Shown: positions 1 to 10,196, counted from the first letter of the stretch. The stretch: DNA of 64,000 nucleotides from Jannaschia marina (GCF_013404595.1 NZ_JABVAX010000001.1:654646-718645), one strand, 5' to 3'. Numbers and translations are program-made. The notes: generated from the letters alone by a model not told the origin.

Positions 1-544
1 GATCCATGATCGCCTCGCCCGTCGTCTGGTCGAGGTTGCCGGTGGGCTCGTCCGCCAGCAGGATGTCGGGCCGGGGGGCCGCGGCGCGGGCAAGGGCGAC
101 GCGCTGCTGCTCGCCGCCCGACATCTGGGCCGGATAATGGTCGGTGCGATGGCCGAGGCCCACGGCCTCGAGTTCGGCCGCGGCGCGGTCGAACGCGTCC
201 GATGCACCGGCCAGTTCGAGCGGCGTGGCGACGTTCTCGAGCGCGGTCATCGTCGGGATCAGGTGGAAGGACTGGAACACCACGCCCATATGAGAGCGGC
301 GAAAGCGGGCCAGCTGGTCCTCGTCCATCGCGGTCAGGTCATGGCCGAGCGCCCTGACCTCGCCGCCGGTGGCGCGTTCCAGCCCGCCCATCAGCATCAG
401 GAGAGACGACTTGCCACTGCCCGACGGCCCCACGAGCCCCAGCGTATCCCCCTCGGCCACCTCCAGCGAGATGCCGTGCAGGATGTCGACCATTCCCGCA
501 TTGCCTTGCAGCGACAGCTCGACATCGCGCAGTGACAGGACCAT
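1..544 (-). CDS. ABC transporter ATP-binding protein, YbbA/LolD type (3' end outside window)
   Basis: This is the ATPase subunit of a MacB/LolD-like ABC system, cut by the left edge of the window so that about 181 residues are visible. The Walker A motif GPSGSGKSS lies near residue 40, the ABC signature [14 protein letters not shown] follows, and Walker B reads [12 protein letters not shown]. The start is the ATG at 544-542, preceded on the minus strand by a strong GAAGGAGAG ribosome binding site. It is divergent from tesA, the same pairing as ybbA-tesA in Escherichia coli. By analogy it partners a large YbbP-like permease beyond the edge. The substrate is unknown, but the family assignment is secure. 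Confidence 0.93.
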   Translation of the reverse strand, partial: MVLSLRDVELSLQGNAGMVDILHGISLEVAEGDTLGLVGPSGSGKSSLLMLMGGLERATGGEVRALGHDLTAMDEDQLARFRRSHMGVVFQSFHLIPTMTALENVATPLELAGASDAFDRAAAELEAVGLGHRTDHYPAQMSGGEQQRVALARAAAPRPDILLADEPTGNLDQTTGEAIMD

Positions 545-602
545 GGGGGCTCTCCTTCGGGTGGGGCGGGGCGTTGGCAATGGATATGGGGTATTCGCAC
601 GG

Positions 603-1247
603 ATGAACAAGACGGTTCACTTTTCCCTTGTTGCTCTCTTTTTGGGCAGTGCGGCGCAGGCCGAGACGGTGCAGATCGTGGCCCTGGGCGACAGTCTGAC
701 GGCCGGGTACGGTCTGCCCGAGGGGCAAGGCTTCGTGCCGCAATTGCAGGCCTGGCTCGATGCCGAGGGTGTCGATGCCGAGATCGTGAACGCCGGTGTC
801 TCGGGCGACACGACGGCGGGCGGGCTCGCGCGGCTCGACTGGTCCATGACCGAGGAGACGGATGCGATGATCGTGGCGCTCGGCGGCAACGACCTGCTGC
901 GCGGCCTGCCGGTGTCGGCGAGCCGCGCGAACCTCGACGCGATCCTGACGGAGGCGGCGGAGGCGCGGGGGCTGCCGGTGCTGCTGATCGGGCTCGAGGC
1001 CCCGGGCAACTACGGACCGGACTATCAATCCGACTTCAACGGCATGTACGCCGACCTCGCCGAGGAGTACGCGGCGCTGATGGAGCCGAACTTCCTCGGC
1101 CCCCTTGTCGCCGATGCCGACATGGCGACGGCGCGCGCCCGTTTCATGCAGGACGACGGGATCCACCCGAACGCCGATGGCGTCGGCGTCATCGTGGAGG
1201 CGTTCGGCCCGCGCGTGGTGGAACTTGCCGAACGCGCGACCCCCTGA
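603..1247 (+). CDS. tesA: Arylesterase / acyl-CoA thioesterase I, SGNH family
   Basis: This is a periplasmic SGNH hydrolase (lysophospholipase L1/TesA family) of 214 residues. The signal peptide runs to about residue 20 (cleavage after AQA). Block I is GDSLTAGYG with nucleophile Ser31, the block II Gly lies in AGVSGD, block III is GGND, and block V DGIHPN carries the catalytic Asp-His. The ATG at 603 was chosen because it starts the signal peptide. The longer upstream frame runs through the divergent promoter and into the ybbA-like gene. It ends at a 12-bp hairpin that it shares with a convergent small gene. Confidence 0.93.
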   Translation: MNKTVHFSLVALFLGSAAQAETVQIVALGDSLTAGYGLPEGQGFVPQLQAWLDAEGVDAEIVNAGVSGDTTAGGLARLDWSMTEETDAMIVALGGNDLLRGLPVSASRANLDAILTEAAEARGLPVLLIGLEAPGNYGPDYQSDFNGMYADLAEEYAALMEPNFLGPLVADADMATARARFMQDDGIHPNADGVGVIVEAFGPRVVELAERATP

Positions 1248-1253
1248 ACAGCA

Positions 1254-1282
1254 ACCGCCCCCGCTCTGGAAGCGGGGGCGGT
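1254..1282. terminator. Bidirectional hairpin between convergent genes
   Basis: A perfect 12-bp stem (1254-1265 with 1271-1282) has a 5-nt loop. It follows the tesA stop by 6 bp and lies beyond the end of the convergent small gene. It has no clear T tract, so it may act as a weak or Rho-assisted terminator or as a 3'-end protector. Confidence 0.65.
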
Positions 1283-1342
1283 GCGACGGCGCGGCCCGGG
1301 GGCAAGGGGGAGAGACGTCCGCCGGACGCGCCGGATCCGGCC

Positions 1343-1462
1343 TTACTCGCCTTCGGCGCTCTCGGCGCGGATGCGGTCGAAGATGTCGCCGCCGACGCTG
1401 GGCGCGCCCGGGGCGGCGAGGGCGGCGGTGGCGAGGAGGGCGGAAGCGATGAGGGTTTTCAT
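1343..1462 (-). CDS. Small exported peptide, 39 residues
   Basis: This is a short gene with an ATG at 1462-1460 and a TAA at 1345-1343. A good ribosome binding site (AAAAGGACC) lies about 7 bases upstream of the start. The product begins with a typical Sec signal peptide (MKTLIASALLATAALA), which leaves a mature tail of only about 20 residues, rich in Gly and Ala and then acidic (ending ESAEGE). It is convergent with tesA and shares its hairpin. I do not recognise a family. The signal peptide, the ribosome binding site and the terminator context argue that it is real. Confidence 0.6.
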   Translation of the reverse strand: MKTLIASALLATAALAAPGAPSVGGDIFDRIRAESAEGE

Positions 1463-1694
1463 TGTCTTGGTCCTTTTGAAGCGGTGGACCCTGTGGTTGC
1501 GGCGGGTCCGGTTGGGGTGCGCGGGGCGGTATGCCTTGCTGATGAGGGAGATTTACGGGCGGGGTTCATCACCTTCAATGAACGGACGCGTGAGGATCAC
1601 GCGAAATAAGTGCGTTCATGCACAGTTGGCCCGCCACCCCGCACCGCCCTCACAGACGGTGCCCACATTCTCCCGCCGGCGTGAAAACCCCGGA

Positions 1695-1711
1695 CGATTT
1701 GAAACAAATCG
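1695..1711. repeat. Perfect 7-bp palindrome, CGATTTG-AAA-CAAATCG
   Basis: Two 7-bp arms (1695-1701 and 1705-1711) are separated by AAA in an otherwise GC-rich intergenic region. It could be an operator or a remnant of a dispersed repeat. There is no T tract, so a terminator role is unlikely. Confidence 0.5.
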
Positions 1712-1791
1712 CCCCTCTCCGCTTTCCAAATACTCGGATGGGGTGCGGGTGGTCAGTAATTGACGATCACCGCACGGCCTGCTCGCCTGAA

Positions 1792-1815
1792 CGAACCGAA
1801 GCGAACTCATCCGAA
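1792..1815. promoter_or_regulatory. Putative GlpR-type operator upstream of glpK (CGAA repeats)
   Basis: CGAA tetramers begin at 1792, 1797, 1802 and 1812, giving spacings of 5, 5 and 10. Read on the other strand this is TTCG-N6-TTCG-N-TTCG, the same pattern found just upstream of glpD at 23226-23244. DeoR-family regulators such as GlpR often bind short direct repeats. The shared pattern is seen directly; the regulator is inferred, and no glpR gene lies in the window. Confidence 0.5.
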
Positions 1816-1879
1816 CATGACGTGCTTGCCCCGACAGGTCCTGGCGGGCAGAACGGGCGCGACGAAAGGGAGGAGCCAC

Positions 1880-3352
1880 ATGACCCATATTCTCGCCATC
1901 GACCAGGGCACGACGTCGAGCCGGGCGATCCTCTTCGACCGGGATCTGAAGATCGTCGCCACCGAACAGCAGGAGTTCACCCAGCACTACCCCGACAGCG
2001 GCTGGGTCGAGCACGCCCCGGAGGACCTGTGGCGGACCGTCGAGGAGACCTGCCGGGCGGTGATGGAGACCGCGGGCCTCTCGGCGCGGGACGTGGCGGC
2101 CATCGGGATCACCAACCAGCGCGAGACCACGCTCGTCTGGGACCGCGAGACCGGGGAGCCCGTGCATCGCGCGATCGTGTGGCAGGACCGGCGCACCGCC
2201 GCCTTCTGCCGCGAGATGAAGGACCACGAGCCGATGGTGACCGAGCGCACGGGCCTCCTCATGGATCCGTACTTCTCGGGCACAAAGCTGCGCTGGATCC
2301 TCGAGAACGTAGAGGGTGCGCGCGCGAAGGCGGAGGCCGGCAGGCTCCTCTTCGGGACGGTCGACAGCTACCTCATCTGGAAGATGACGGGCGGCACGCG
2401 CCATGTAACTGACGCGACGAACGCGGCGCGCACGATGCTCTACAACATTCACGAGGGGCAGTGGGACGTCGAGGTCTGCACGCTCCTCGACGTACCGATG
2501 GAAATGCTGCCCGAGGTGCTCGACTGCGCCGCCGACTTCGGCACGACCGACCTCCTGGGCGGCGAGACCCCGATCCTGGGCGTCGCGGGCGATCAGCAGG
2601 CCGCGACCGTCGGGCAGGCGTGCTTCGGCAAGGGGATGCTGAAATCGACCTATGGCACCGGTTGTTTCGCACTCCTGAACACGGGCGACACGCCCGTCGC
2701 CTCGACCCATCGCCTGCTCGGCACGATCGCCTATCAGCTCGACGGCAAGCCGACCTACGCGCTCGAAGGGTCGATCTTCATCGCCGGGGCGGTCGTGCAG
2801 TGGCTGCGGGACGGACTCGGCATCATCGGCAAGGCGTCGGACACGCAGCCGCTTGCCGAAAAGGCCGACCCGCAGCAGCGGCTCTACCTCGTGCCGGCCT
2901 TCACCGGTCTTGGCGCGCCGCACTGGGACCCGGAGGCGCGGGGGGCGATCTACGGGCTGACGCGCGGCTCGGGGCCGGCGGAATTCGCGCGCGCTGCGCT
3001 CGAGTCGGTGGGCTACCAGACGCGCGACCTGCTGGAGGCGATGAAGGCCGACGTGGGCGACCTGGGCGAGACCGTCCTGCGGGTCGACGGCGGGATGAGC
3101 GCCTCGGACTGGGCGATGCAGTTCCTCTCGGACGTGCTCGGCGCGCCGGTCGACCGGCCGGAGGTGCTGGAGACGACGGCGCTCGGGGCCGCGTGGCTCG
3201 CCGGGATGCAAGCGGGCGTCTACCCCGACCAGGACGGATTCGCGAAGATGTGGGCGCTGGAACGGCGGTTCGAGCCGAAGATGGCGAGCGAGGAGCGCGA
3301 CGCGCGCTACGCGGGCTGGCGGGACGCGGTGGGCCGAACGCTGACGCGCTGA
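1880..3352 (+). CDS. glpK: Glycerol kinase
   Basis: Glycerol kinase (ATP + glycerol to sn-glycerol 3-phosphate), 490 residues, the usual family length. The N-terminal phosphate-binding motif DQGTTSSR is at residues 8-15. The catalytic Asp lies in [10 protein letters not shown] near residue 240, and the C-terminal FGGY domain contains [25 protein letters not shown] sequence. The ATG at 1880 was chosen because GGGAGGAG precedes it by 5 bases and the family starts at [10 protein letters not shown]. It is monocistronic here and convergent with the next gene, with stop codons only about 4 bp apart. It probably shares regulation with glpD through the CGAA/TTCG repeats. Confidence 0.97.
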   Translation: MTHILAIDQGTTSSRAILFDRDLKIVATEQQEFTQHYPDSGWVEHAPEDLWRTVEETCRAVMETAGLSARDVAAIGITNQRETTLVWDRETGEPVHRAIVWQDRRTAAFCREMKDHEPMVTERTGLLMDPYFSGTKLRWILENVEGARAKAEAGRLLFGTVDSYLIWKMTGGTRHVTDATNAARTMLYNIHEGQWDVEVCTLLDVPMEMLPEVLDCAADFGTTDLLGGETPILGVAGDQQAATVGQACFGKGMLKSTYGTGCFALLNTGDTPVASTHRLLGTIAYQLDGKPTYALEGSIFIAGAVVQWLRDGLGIIGKASDTQPLAEKADPQQRLYLVPAFTGLGAPHWDPEARGAIYGLTRGSGPAEFARAALESVGYQTRDLLEAMKADVGDLGETVLRVDGGMSASDWAMQFLSDVLGAPVDRPEVLETTALGAAWLAGMQAGVYPDQDGFAKMWALERRFEPKMASEERDARYAGWRDAVGRTLTR

Positions 3353-3356
3353 GCCG

Positions 3357-4496
3357 TCAGCGCAAGAGGCGGCCCGGCAGGTCGTCGAGCGTCGCCGCGC
3401 CGATCTGCGTCATGTTCGCCACCATGTCGGCCGTCAGGATGTCGTGCAGGTGGTCGATCCCCCGCGCCCCGAAGGCGGCGAGGGCGAAGTACCAGGCCTT
3501 GCCGAGGAAGACGAACTCCGCCCCGAGGGCGAGCGCGCGCAGGATGTCGAGCCCGCCTTCGAGGCCCGAGCAATAGTAGACGGGCACACTGCCCCCGACC
3601 CGCGCGGCCACTTGCGGCAGCGCGTCGAGCGCGGCCGGACCGCCCTCGAACTGACGGCCCGCATGATTTGAGACCCAGATCGCGTCGACGCCCATGTCGA
3701 CGAGCCGCGCGGCATCCTCCGGCTCCTGCACGCCCTTGACGACGAGCTGGCCGGTCCACTCGCTGCGGAGCGCCTCGATGTAGGTCCAGTCGGGGAAGGC
3801 GCGGATGACGCGCCCGGCGTGGGTGAAGGCATCGGGGCCGGTCACGCCCTTGGTATAGCTGGCCGGGAAGGCCATCTGCGGCATCCCCCTGCGTGCCATA
3901 CCGAGCGCCCAAGCGGGCGAGGCGGCGATCGAGGCGAGGATGCGGGGCGTCATCACGGGCGGCATGGAGACATGGGCCCGCCGCTGCCGCTCCCGCCGGC
4001 TTTCGCCCGGGACATCGACGGTGACGGTCAGCACGCGCCAGCCCGACGCCTTGATCCGGGCGAGCATGTCGCGGCGGATCTCCGCATCGTTGACGGGGTA
4101 ATGCTGAAACCAGCCCAGGTCGCCGACGATCGGCCCGGTGTCTTCGGGCGTCGCCGCGGCAACGGTGCTCTGGCCATAGGGCAGGCGCAGGCGCGCGGCG
4201 GCCTCGGCCATGAGGCGCTCCGCATCGGGCCAGAGGACGCCGGCCATGCCGATGGGCGCGATGCCGAAGGGGGCCGGGTGCGTGTGACCGAGGGTGCTGC
4301 GGGAGAGGTCGGGGGCAAGTTCGCCCGTCAGGATCGCGGGGCGGAAGCGGACGGCATCGAGCGCGGCGCGGTTCTGCGCGAGTCCCCGCTCGCGCCCCGT
4401 CCCGCTGTCGAGATACTCGAAGGCGAAATGCGGCATCCGTCGCCGCGCCCGGGCGCGCAGGTCCGAGAGCGCGGGATGGGTGATGTCGAGATCCAT
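3357..4496 (-). CDS. FMN-dependent alpha-hydroxy acid dehydrogenase/oxidase
   Basis: A cytoplasmic FMN enzyme of the L-lactate dehydrogenase/glycolate oxidase family, 379 residues, oxidising a 2-hydroxy acid to the 2-oxo acid. The TIM-barrel motifs are present: the FMN-contacting Lys in LVVKGV (about residue 254), and SNHAGRQ with the catalytic His at about residue 278 and the substrate-binding Arg after it. The exact substrate cannot be assigned. It is more divergent than the second family member at 61311-62492, which has the standard SNHGGRQLD. Alternatives are mandelate, glycolate or long-chain hydroxy acid oxidation. Confidence 0.88.
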   Translation of the reverse strand: MDLDITHPALSDLRARARRRMPHFAFEYLDSGTGRERGLAQNRAALDAVRFRPAILTGELAPDLSRSTLGHTHPAPFGIAPIGMAGVLWPDAERLMAEAAARLRLPYGQSTVAAATPEDTGPIVGDLGWFQHYPVNDAEIRRDMLARIKASGWRVLTVTVDVPGESRRERQRRAHVSMPPVMTPRILASIAASPAWALGMARRGMPQMAFPASYTKGVTGPDAFTHAGRVIRAFPDWTYIEALRSEWTGQLVVKGVQEPEDAARLVDMGVDAIWVSNHAGRQFEGGPAALDALPQVAARVGGSVPVYYCSGLEGGLDILRALALGAEFVFLGKAWYFALAAFGARGIDHLHDILTADMVANMTQIGAATLDDLPGRLLR

Positions 4497-4522
4497 GACC
4501 GGAGGGTTGCATGACAGGCCCG

Positions 4523-4577
4523 CCGGGGGCCAGCCCCCGGACCCGCGGAGTATTTGCGGCAGGAAGATCGGGGATCA
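4523..4577. repeat. Palindromic intergenic element, single hairpin plus GGAGTATTT tail
   Basis: An 8-bp GC palindrome (CCGGGGGC-CA-GCCCCCGG, 4523-4540) is followed by ACCCGCGGAGTATTTGCGGC and AGGAAGATC. It belongs to the same family as the copies at 11305-11385 and 29302-29386. The tail overlaps the stop codon (TCA, 4575-4577) of the neighbouring quinone oxidoreductase gene. Confidence 0.7.
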
Positions 4578-5561
4578 GCGGACCTTCAGGACGATCTTGC
4601 CGATGTGGTCGCCGGCCTCCATGCGGGCGTGCGCGGCGGCGGCTTCCGAGAGGTCGAACACCTGATCCATGACCGGGGCGATGCTGCCCGCGTCGAGGAG
4701 GGGCCAGACCTGGGTTCGCAGGGCCTCGGCGATCCGGGCCTTGGCGAGGTCGGATTGCGGGCGGAGTGTGGAGCCCGTCACCGTGAGGCGCCGCACCATG
4801 ATCTGGGCGAAGTTCACCTCGGCCTTCGGGCCCTGCAGGAAGGCGATCTGGACGAGACGGCCGTCGTCGGCGAGCGCGCGCAGGTTCTGCCTGATGTAGT
4901 CGCCACCGACCATGTCGAGGATGAGGTCCGCGCCGCCGGCCGTCCGCAGGGCGGCGACCCAGTCGGTGTCGCGGTAGTTGAGCGCCTCCGCCCCGAGCTC
5001 CGCGCAGACGGCGACCTTCTCGGCGCTGCCGGCGGTGGCGAAGACGCGGGCCCCGAAGCTGCGCGCCAGCTGGATCGCGGTCGTGCCGATGCCGGACGTG
5101 CCGCCGTGGACGAGGAAGCGCTCGCCGCCCTTGAGACCGCCGCGCTCGAAGACGTTCGTCCAGACCGTGAAGTAGGTCTCGGGGAGGGCGGCGGCCTCTG
5201 CCATCGAAAGGCCCTCGGGCAGGCGCAGGGCATGGTCGGCGGGTGTCGTGGCATACTCGGCGTAGCCGCCCCCGGGCAGGAGCGCGCAGACCCGGTCACC
5301 CGCGTGCCAGCGCGTGACGCCCGGCCCCGTCGCCGCGACGATGCCCGCGCATTCGAGACCCGGCAGGTCGGAGGCACCCTTCGGTGGGTCGTAGGCCCCC
5401 GCGCGTTGCAGGGCGTCGGGCCGGTTCACCCCCGCATGGTCGATCGCGATCAGGATCTCGCCCGGACCGGGCGTGGGCACCGGGCGCGTGACCTCGCGCA
5501 GGACATCCGGGCCGCCGGGTGCGGAGATCTCGATCGCGCGCATCGTCTCGGGAAGGGGCAT
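4575..5561 (-). CDS. NAD(P)H:quinone oxidoreductase, zinc-independent MDR family
   Basis: A 328-residue medium-chain dehydrogenase/reductase of the quinone oxidoreductase (PIG3/QorA-like) branch, which reduces quinones with NADPH. The N-terminal GroES-like domain lacks the zinc-binding Cys pattern of alcohol dehydrogenases. The Rossmann nucleotide-binding motif GGTSGIG is at residues 153-159. The start is the ATG at 5561, preceded by GGAGAG on the minus strand. It lies downstream of bluB and coq9 on the same strand but is separated by a gap, so co-transcription is uncertain. The physiological acceptor is unknown. Confidence 0.9.
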   Translation of the reverse strand: MPLPETMRAIEISAPGGPDVLREVTRPVPTPGPGEILIAIDHAGVNRPDALQRAGAYDPPKGASDLPGLECAGIVAATGPGVTRWHAGDRVCALLPGGGYAEYATTPADHALRLPEGLSMAEAAALPETYFTVWTNVFERGGLKGGERFLVHGGTSGIGTTAIQLARSFGARVFATAGSAEKVAVCAELGAEALNYRDTDWVAALRTAGGADLILDMVGGDYIRQNLRALADDGRLVQIAFLQGPKAEVNFAQIMVRRLTVTGSTLRPQSDLAKARIAEALRTQVWPLLDAGSIAPVMDQVFDLSEAAAAHARMEAGDHIGKIVLKVR

Positions 5562-5634
5562 CGGTCTCTCCTGCGTTGTCTGCGGGATGGCTAGCAGGCG
5601 ACTGCGGGGGCATCCATCCCCTACAGACGTTGCG

Positions 5635-7119
<1,485 letters not shown>

Positions 7120-7147
7120 TCAAACTTAGAAAGGTGGTGAAAACCAC

Positions 7148-7354
7148 ATGCAGGTTAGCGTTCGTGACAACAACGTCGATCAGGCCCTCCGGGCTCTGAA
7201 GAAGAAGTTGCAGCGCGAGGGTGTCTTCCGCGAGATGAAGCTGAAGCAGCATTTCGAGAAGCCCTCCGAGAAGAAGGCGCGCCAGAAGGCCGAGGCCGTC
7301 CGCCGTGCCCGCAAGCTCGCACGCAAGAAGGCGCAGCGCGAGGGGATGATGTAA
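7148..7354 (+). CDS. rpsU: 30S ribosomal protein S21
   Basis: Ribosomal protein S21, 68 residues, very basic. It begins [20 protein letters not shown], and the long Lys/Arg/Ala-rich C-terminal helix ([15 protein letters not shown]) binds 16S rRNA near the anti-Shine-Dalgarno region. The ATG at 7148 is preceded by an AGAAAGGTGGTG ribosome binding site. The gene is divergent from coq9 and ends in a good intrinsic terminator at 7381-7416. Confidence 0.98.
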   Translation: MQVSVRDNNVDQALRALKKKLQREGVFREMKLKQHFEKPSEKKARQKAEAVRRARKLARKKAQREGMM

Positions 7355-7380
7355 GCCCCGGCGCAACGCCGAAGAATTGG

Positions 7381-7416
7381 AACCCCCGGGGCCGGACGGT
7401 CGCCGGGGGTTTCTTC
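7381..7416 (+). terminator. Intrinsic terminator of rpsU
   Basis: A 9-bp stem AACCCCCGG (7381-7389) pairs with CCGGGGGTT (7403-7411), followed by the T-rich run TTCTTC. It sits 26 bp after the rpsU stop and just before the convergent MFS gene. Confidence 0.85.
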
Positions 7417-7425
7417 TGTCAGGTG

Positions 7426-8823
7426 TCAGGCGCGGACGGTTGTCCAGGCGAGGCCGGCGGACAGGGCCGCGAGGGCCGCGCCGGCCCAGGCCGCCAATGC
7501 AAGGCCCGCTATGAGATCGCCACCGAGGACGAGGCCGAGAAGGGCCGTCGCCACGAGCCCGCCGATCCGGCTGATCGCGTTGTTGACCCCGGATGCCACA
7601 CCCGAGCGCGCGTCGCCCGCAGCCGTCAGGACGGCGTTTGTCAGGGGCGCGACGGCAAGCGCCATACCGAAAGCCAGCAGGAGGAGCGCCGGCAGGACGT
7701 TCTCCACGTATCGGATCTCGGCCTTCGGGAGCTGCGTGAGCCAGAGGAACCCGAGCGCCACGAGCGTCGCGCCGGCGGTCAGGAGCGCGCGCGTGCCGAA
7801 GCGGTCGACGAGGTCGCCCCCCGAATAGCGCGACAGCCCGGCGATCAGGAGTGGCAGAGGGAGCATCATCAGGCCGACCGTCGTCGCCGAATGCCCCTGA
7901 TCCGCGATCAAGACATAGGGCAGAAGGAGCATGAGCCCGCCGAGCGCGGCATAGAGAAAGAGCGTGAAGAGCGACAGGCCCGAGAAGGCGGCACTGGAGA
8001 AGAGGTCGAGCGGAACCATGGCCCGCGCGCCCTTCCGCCGCGCGTTCAACGTGAAGAGCGCGAGCAGGGCAACGCCCCCGGCGAGCGCCGTTGCGGTTGC
8101 CGCCGTCACCCCCCGCTCCGGCAGGGCGACGAGGGCCCAGACGAGCGCCAGCAGTCCGAGCGACACGAGCGCCGCACCCGATGCGTCGAGCGGGCTGCGC
8201 GCGTCGGCGGCGCTCTGGCTTTCGCGCACGGACCGCTGGGCGATCGCGAAGGCCGCCGCGGCGAAGGGCAGGACGGCGACGAAGGACCACCGCCAGCCGA
8301 GAAGATCGACGATCAGCCCGCCGGCGACCGGGGCCACGGCGCCGGCAGCGGCCCCGACCCCGGCCCAGGTTCCGATGGCCCGTCCGCGGGCCTCCTTGTC
8401 GTAGGCCTCGGCCAGGAGCGCGAGCGAGGTCGGTGCGATCAGCGCGGCCCCGATCCCCTCGAGCGCACGCGCGATCAGAAGGACAGGCAGAGACCACGCC
8501 ACGGCGGCGAGCGCGCAGGACCCGGCGAAGATCACGAGGCCCGATTGGAACACACGCTTGCGCCCGTAGCGATCGCCGAGCGCGCCGCCCATCAGCACGA
8601 GCGCCCCCAGCGGCAGCAGGTAGGCATTGACGATCCACTGCACCCCGGCGGCGTCGGCCCCGAAGGCGGCCTGCATCTGCGGCAGCGCCACGTTGATGAT
8701 CGAGCCCAGCACGAAGGCGAGGCTCGATCCGATGGTCGTCGCGATCAGGGTGCCGCGCGGATCGTGCCCGCAGGGGGCGGCACCGCTCGCATCGGCGCAG
8801 GGCAGGGGAAGGGCGTTCGACAT
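7426..8823 (-). CDS. MFS transporter, DHA2-type drug/H+ antiporter
   Basis: A 465-residue inner-membrane major facilitator with about 14 predicted membrane spans, the layout of the DHA2 (EmrB/QacA) drug exporters. The family loop motif GDRYGRKRVF follows the second span, and motif C-like Gly/Pro-rich sequence (GAAAGAVAPVAGGLIVD) lies in the fifth. The N-terminal 25 residues are hydrophilic and contain two Cys. It stands alone between rpsU (convergent) and a lipoprotein gene. The substrate is unknown and multidrug export is inferred only from the family. Confidence 0.88.
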   Translation of the reverse strand: MSNALPLPCADASGAAPCGHDPRGTLIATTIGSSLAFVLGSIINVALPQMQAAFGADAAGVQWIVNAYLLPLGALVLMGGALGDRYGRKRVFQSGLVIFAGSCALAAVAWSLPVLLIARALEGIGAALIAPTSLALLAEAYDKEARGRAIGTWAGVGAAAGAVAPVAGGLIVDLLGWRWSFVAVLPFAAAAFAIAQRSVRESQSAADARSPLDASGAALVSLGLLALVWALVALPERGVTAATATALAGGVALLALFTLNARRKGARAMVPLDLFSSAAFSGLSLFTLFLYAALGGLMLLLPYVLIADQGHSATTVGLMMLPLPLLIAGLSRYSGGDLVDRFGTRALLTAGATLVALGFLWLTQLPKAEIRYVENVLPALLLLAFGMALAVAPLTNAVLTAAGDARSGVASGVNNAISRIGGLVATALLGLVLGGDLIAGLALAAWAGAALAALSAGLAWTTVRA

Positions 8824-8870
8824 GGGGCGATCCTGTCAGGCCGGACGCCCCCTGTCACCGATACCGTGGC

Positions 8871-9503
8871 TCAGCCGCCGGTCGTCGTCTCGAAGCCGTC
8901 GTCGGTGATCCGGGCGACCGTCGGCCGTTCTGGCGAATGCGGGTCGATCGTGTCGTCGAAGACCTTGCTCGTGCGGACGCCCGGCACGGCCGCGAAGTCG
9001 TTCATCAGGCGATCCGGGTACCAGCGGCGGTTGACCTGGTTGAAGCCGAGCTCCTGCAGGATGCCGGAGACCGACTGGCCGCAGGTCGCCTTGTTCGCCG
9101 GCCCATGCGCCTGCACCAGCTGGAGCGCGCGCTCGGCCACCTCGGGCGAGACGGTGATCTCCTGGCTGACCATGTGGTAGGTCGGGCGGGCGTGGTAGTC
9201 GACGTAGAACTCGAGCATCGTGGGCGTGATGCCGAAGATGACGTCACCCCGCTCGGGGGCCGTCGGATGGTGCCAGGTGCCCGCCGGGTCGAAGATGACC
9301 CGCTGGCTGCCCGAAACCATGAGCGCCGAATGGCCGCCCGCGCCAGAGCGGTTGTTGATCGCCGTGAAGAGCGTGAGCGTGGTCGGCCCTTCGGCGCGAT
9401 AGGCGCGACGCTCCACCTCCTCGAGCGGGGCGTAGACGTTGTCGGCCCCGCAGGCGGCCAGAACCGGCAGCAGGGCCGCGAGGGCGAGCGCGCGAAGGGC
9501 CAT
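8871..9503 (-). CDS. Lipoprotein with a possible permuted papain-like (NlpC/P60-type) fold
   Basis: A 210-residue predicted lipoprotein. The signal peptide ends in a lipobox LAAC with Cys18. The mature part carries a His in GGHSALMV near the N-terminal side and a Cys in TCGQSVSGIL about 75 residues later. That His-then-Cys order is what circularly permuted NlpC/P60 or LRAT-like hydrolases show. An enzymatic role is only my inference; homologues are usually left as hypothetical proteins. It starts 2 bp after the stop of the oxidase subunit IV gene, so the two are probably co-transcribed. Confidence 0.72.
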   Translation of the reverse strand: MALRALALAALLPVLAACGADNVYAPLEEVERRAYRAEGPTTLTLFTAINNRSGAGGHSALMVSGSQRVIFDPAGTWHHPTAPERGDVIFGITPTMLEFYVDYHARPTYHMVSQEITVSPEVAERALQLVQAHGPANKATCGQSVSGILQELGFNQVNRRWYPDRLMNDFAAVPGVRTSKVFDDTIDPHSPERPTVARITDDGFETTTGG

Positions 9504-9505
9504 GG

Positions 9506-9643
9506 TCAGGTCCGGAAGATGGCGAGGAAGATCAGGATCGCGATGATGACGATCACGGCCCATTTTGTGAAGGTCATGAACCCGGCAAACGTCTTCTCCT
9601 GCTCGGTGATGTCCATGCTTCCCGGCTTGTGTTCCTCGGTCAT
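9506..9643 (-). CDS. aa3-type cytochrome c oxidase subunit IV
   Basis: A 45-residue protein containing the conserved segment SMDITEQEKTFAGF followed by one membrane span (WAVIVIIAILIFLAIF). This matches the small bacterial aa3-type subunit IV family, a single-span accessory subunit of the cytochrome c oxidase. Its start is the ATG at 9643-9641. The gene is short and is easily missed by length filters. It precedes the lipoprotein gene by 2 bp. The core oxidase genes are not in the window. Confidence 0.9.
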   Translation of the reverse strand: MTEEHKPGSMDITEQEKTFAGFMTFTKWAVIVIIAILIFLAIFRT

Positions 9644-9707
9644 CTATCGGTCCTTCGGTCGTCGCGATTGCTTTCGGCTCGTCCTCTAGCGGAAGTCCCG
9701 GCGGGTG

Positions 9708-10196
9708 TCACGATGTCGCGGGCGCATCGGGCTGCGCCAATGTGTCCGCCGCTTCGGCGGTTTCCTCCAGCGCCCGGGCGAGGCGAAATCCGATCCGCTC
9801 GGGCGTCGGGTCGTCCGCGGGCTTCGGCACGGCGCGCAGCAGCACGTTGAGCTGGCTGACATGCTGTATGGCCTGCACCGGAAGGCCGTCGTCGTCCACA
9901 CCCGAGAAGGTGACGAGATCCGGCGCATGGAAACCGACCCCCTGGATGCGCAGCACGCCCGACGGCCCGCCGGCGAAGGCCATCGCGGCGACCTCGCCGT
10001 CGCTCAGCGCCTCCTCGAAGGCCTTGAGGTGCAGGATCACGCGCTGAAAGGCCCATTCCGCCGGGCTCTTGTCCGCCCGGGCGGCCACTTTCGGCGGCAC
10101 CGGGACGGCGTGGTCGCGCCCGTCGGCGCGCAGGTCGGCGCAACGGTCGAGGGCGGCCGACTCCATCGCCTCGGCGGTCGTGTGCTGGCTGTTCAT
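9708..10196 (-). CDS. DUF6173-like protein
   Basis: A 162-residue soluble protein without signal or membrane segments. The core SPAEWAFQRVILHLKAFEEAL, the GVLRIQGVGFHAPDLVTFSG strand region and AIQHVSQLNVLLRAVPK resemble a small Rhodobacteraceae family that I believe is DUF6173. The function is unknown. The N-terminus is hydrophilic and the C-terminal 30 residues are rich in Ala, Glu and Asp. It lies between the MBL hydrolase gene and the oxidase subunit IV gene on the same strand. Confidence is high for the gene and moderate for the family name. Confidence 0.8.
   Translation of the reverse strand: MNSQHTTAEAMESAALDRCADLRADGRDHAVPVPPKVAARADKSPAEWAFQRVILHLKAFEEALSDGEVAAMAFAGGPSGVLRIQGVGFHAPDLVTFSGVDDDGLPVQAIQHVSQLNVLLRAVPKPADDPTPERIGFRLARALEETAEAADTLAQPDAPATS

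Larger units (their letters stand above)
1463..1879. other. Gene-free stretch upstream of glpK
   Basis: About 417 bp lie between the small exported peptide gene and glpK, which are divergent. The stretch should hold promoters for both. It contains a perfect palindrome at 1695-1711, CGAA repeats at 1792-1815 resembling those upstream of glpD, and the glpK ribosome binding site (GGGAGGAG). I see no convincing coding sequence on either strand; the long frames here are high-GC shadows. Confidence 0.6.

Noticed and set aside
1616..3211. A 531-residue minus-strand frame opposite glpK
   Set aside because: It is a shadow of glpK; the His/Arg/Asp-rich sequence shows no family.
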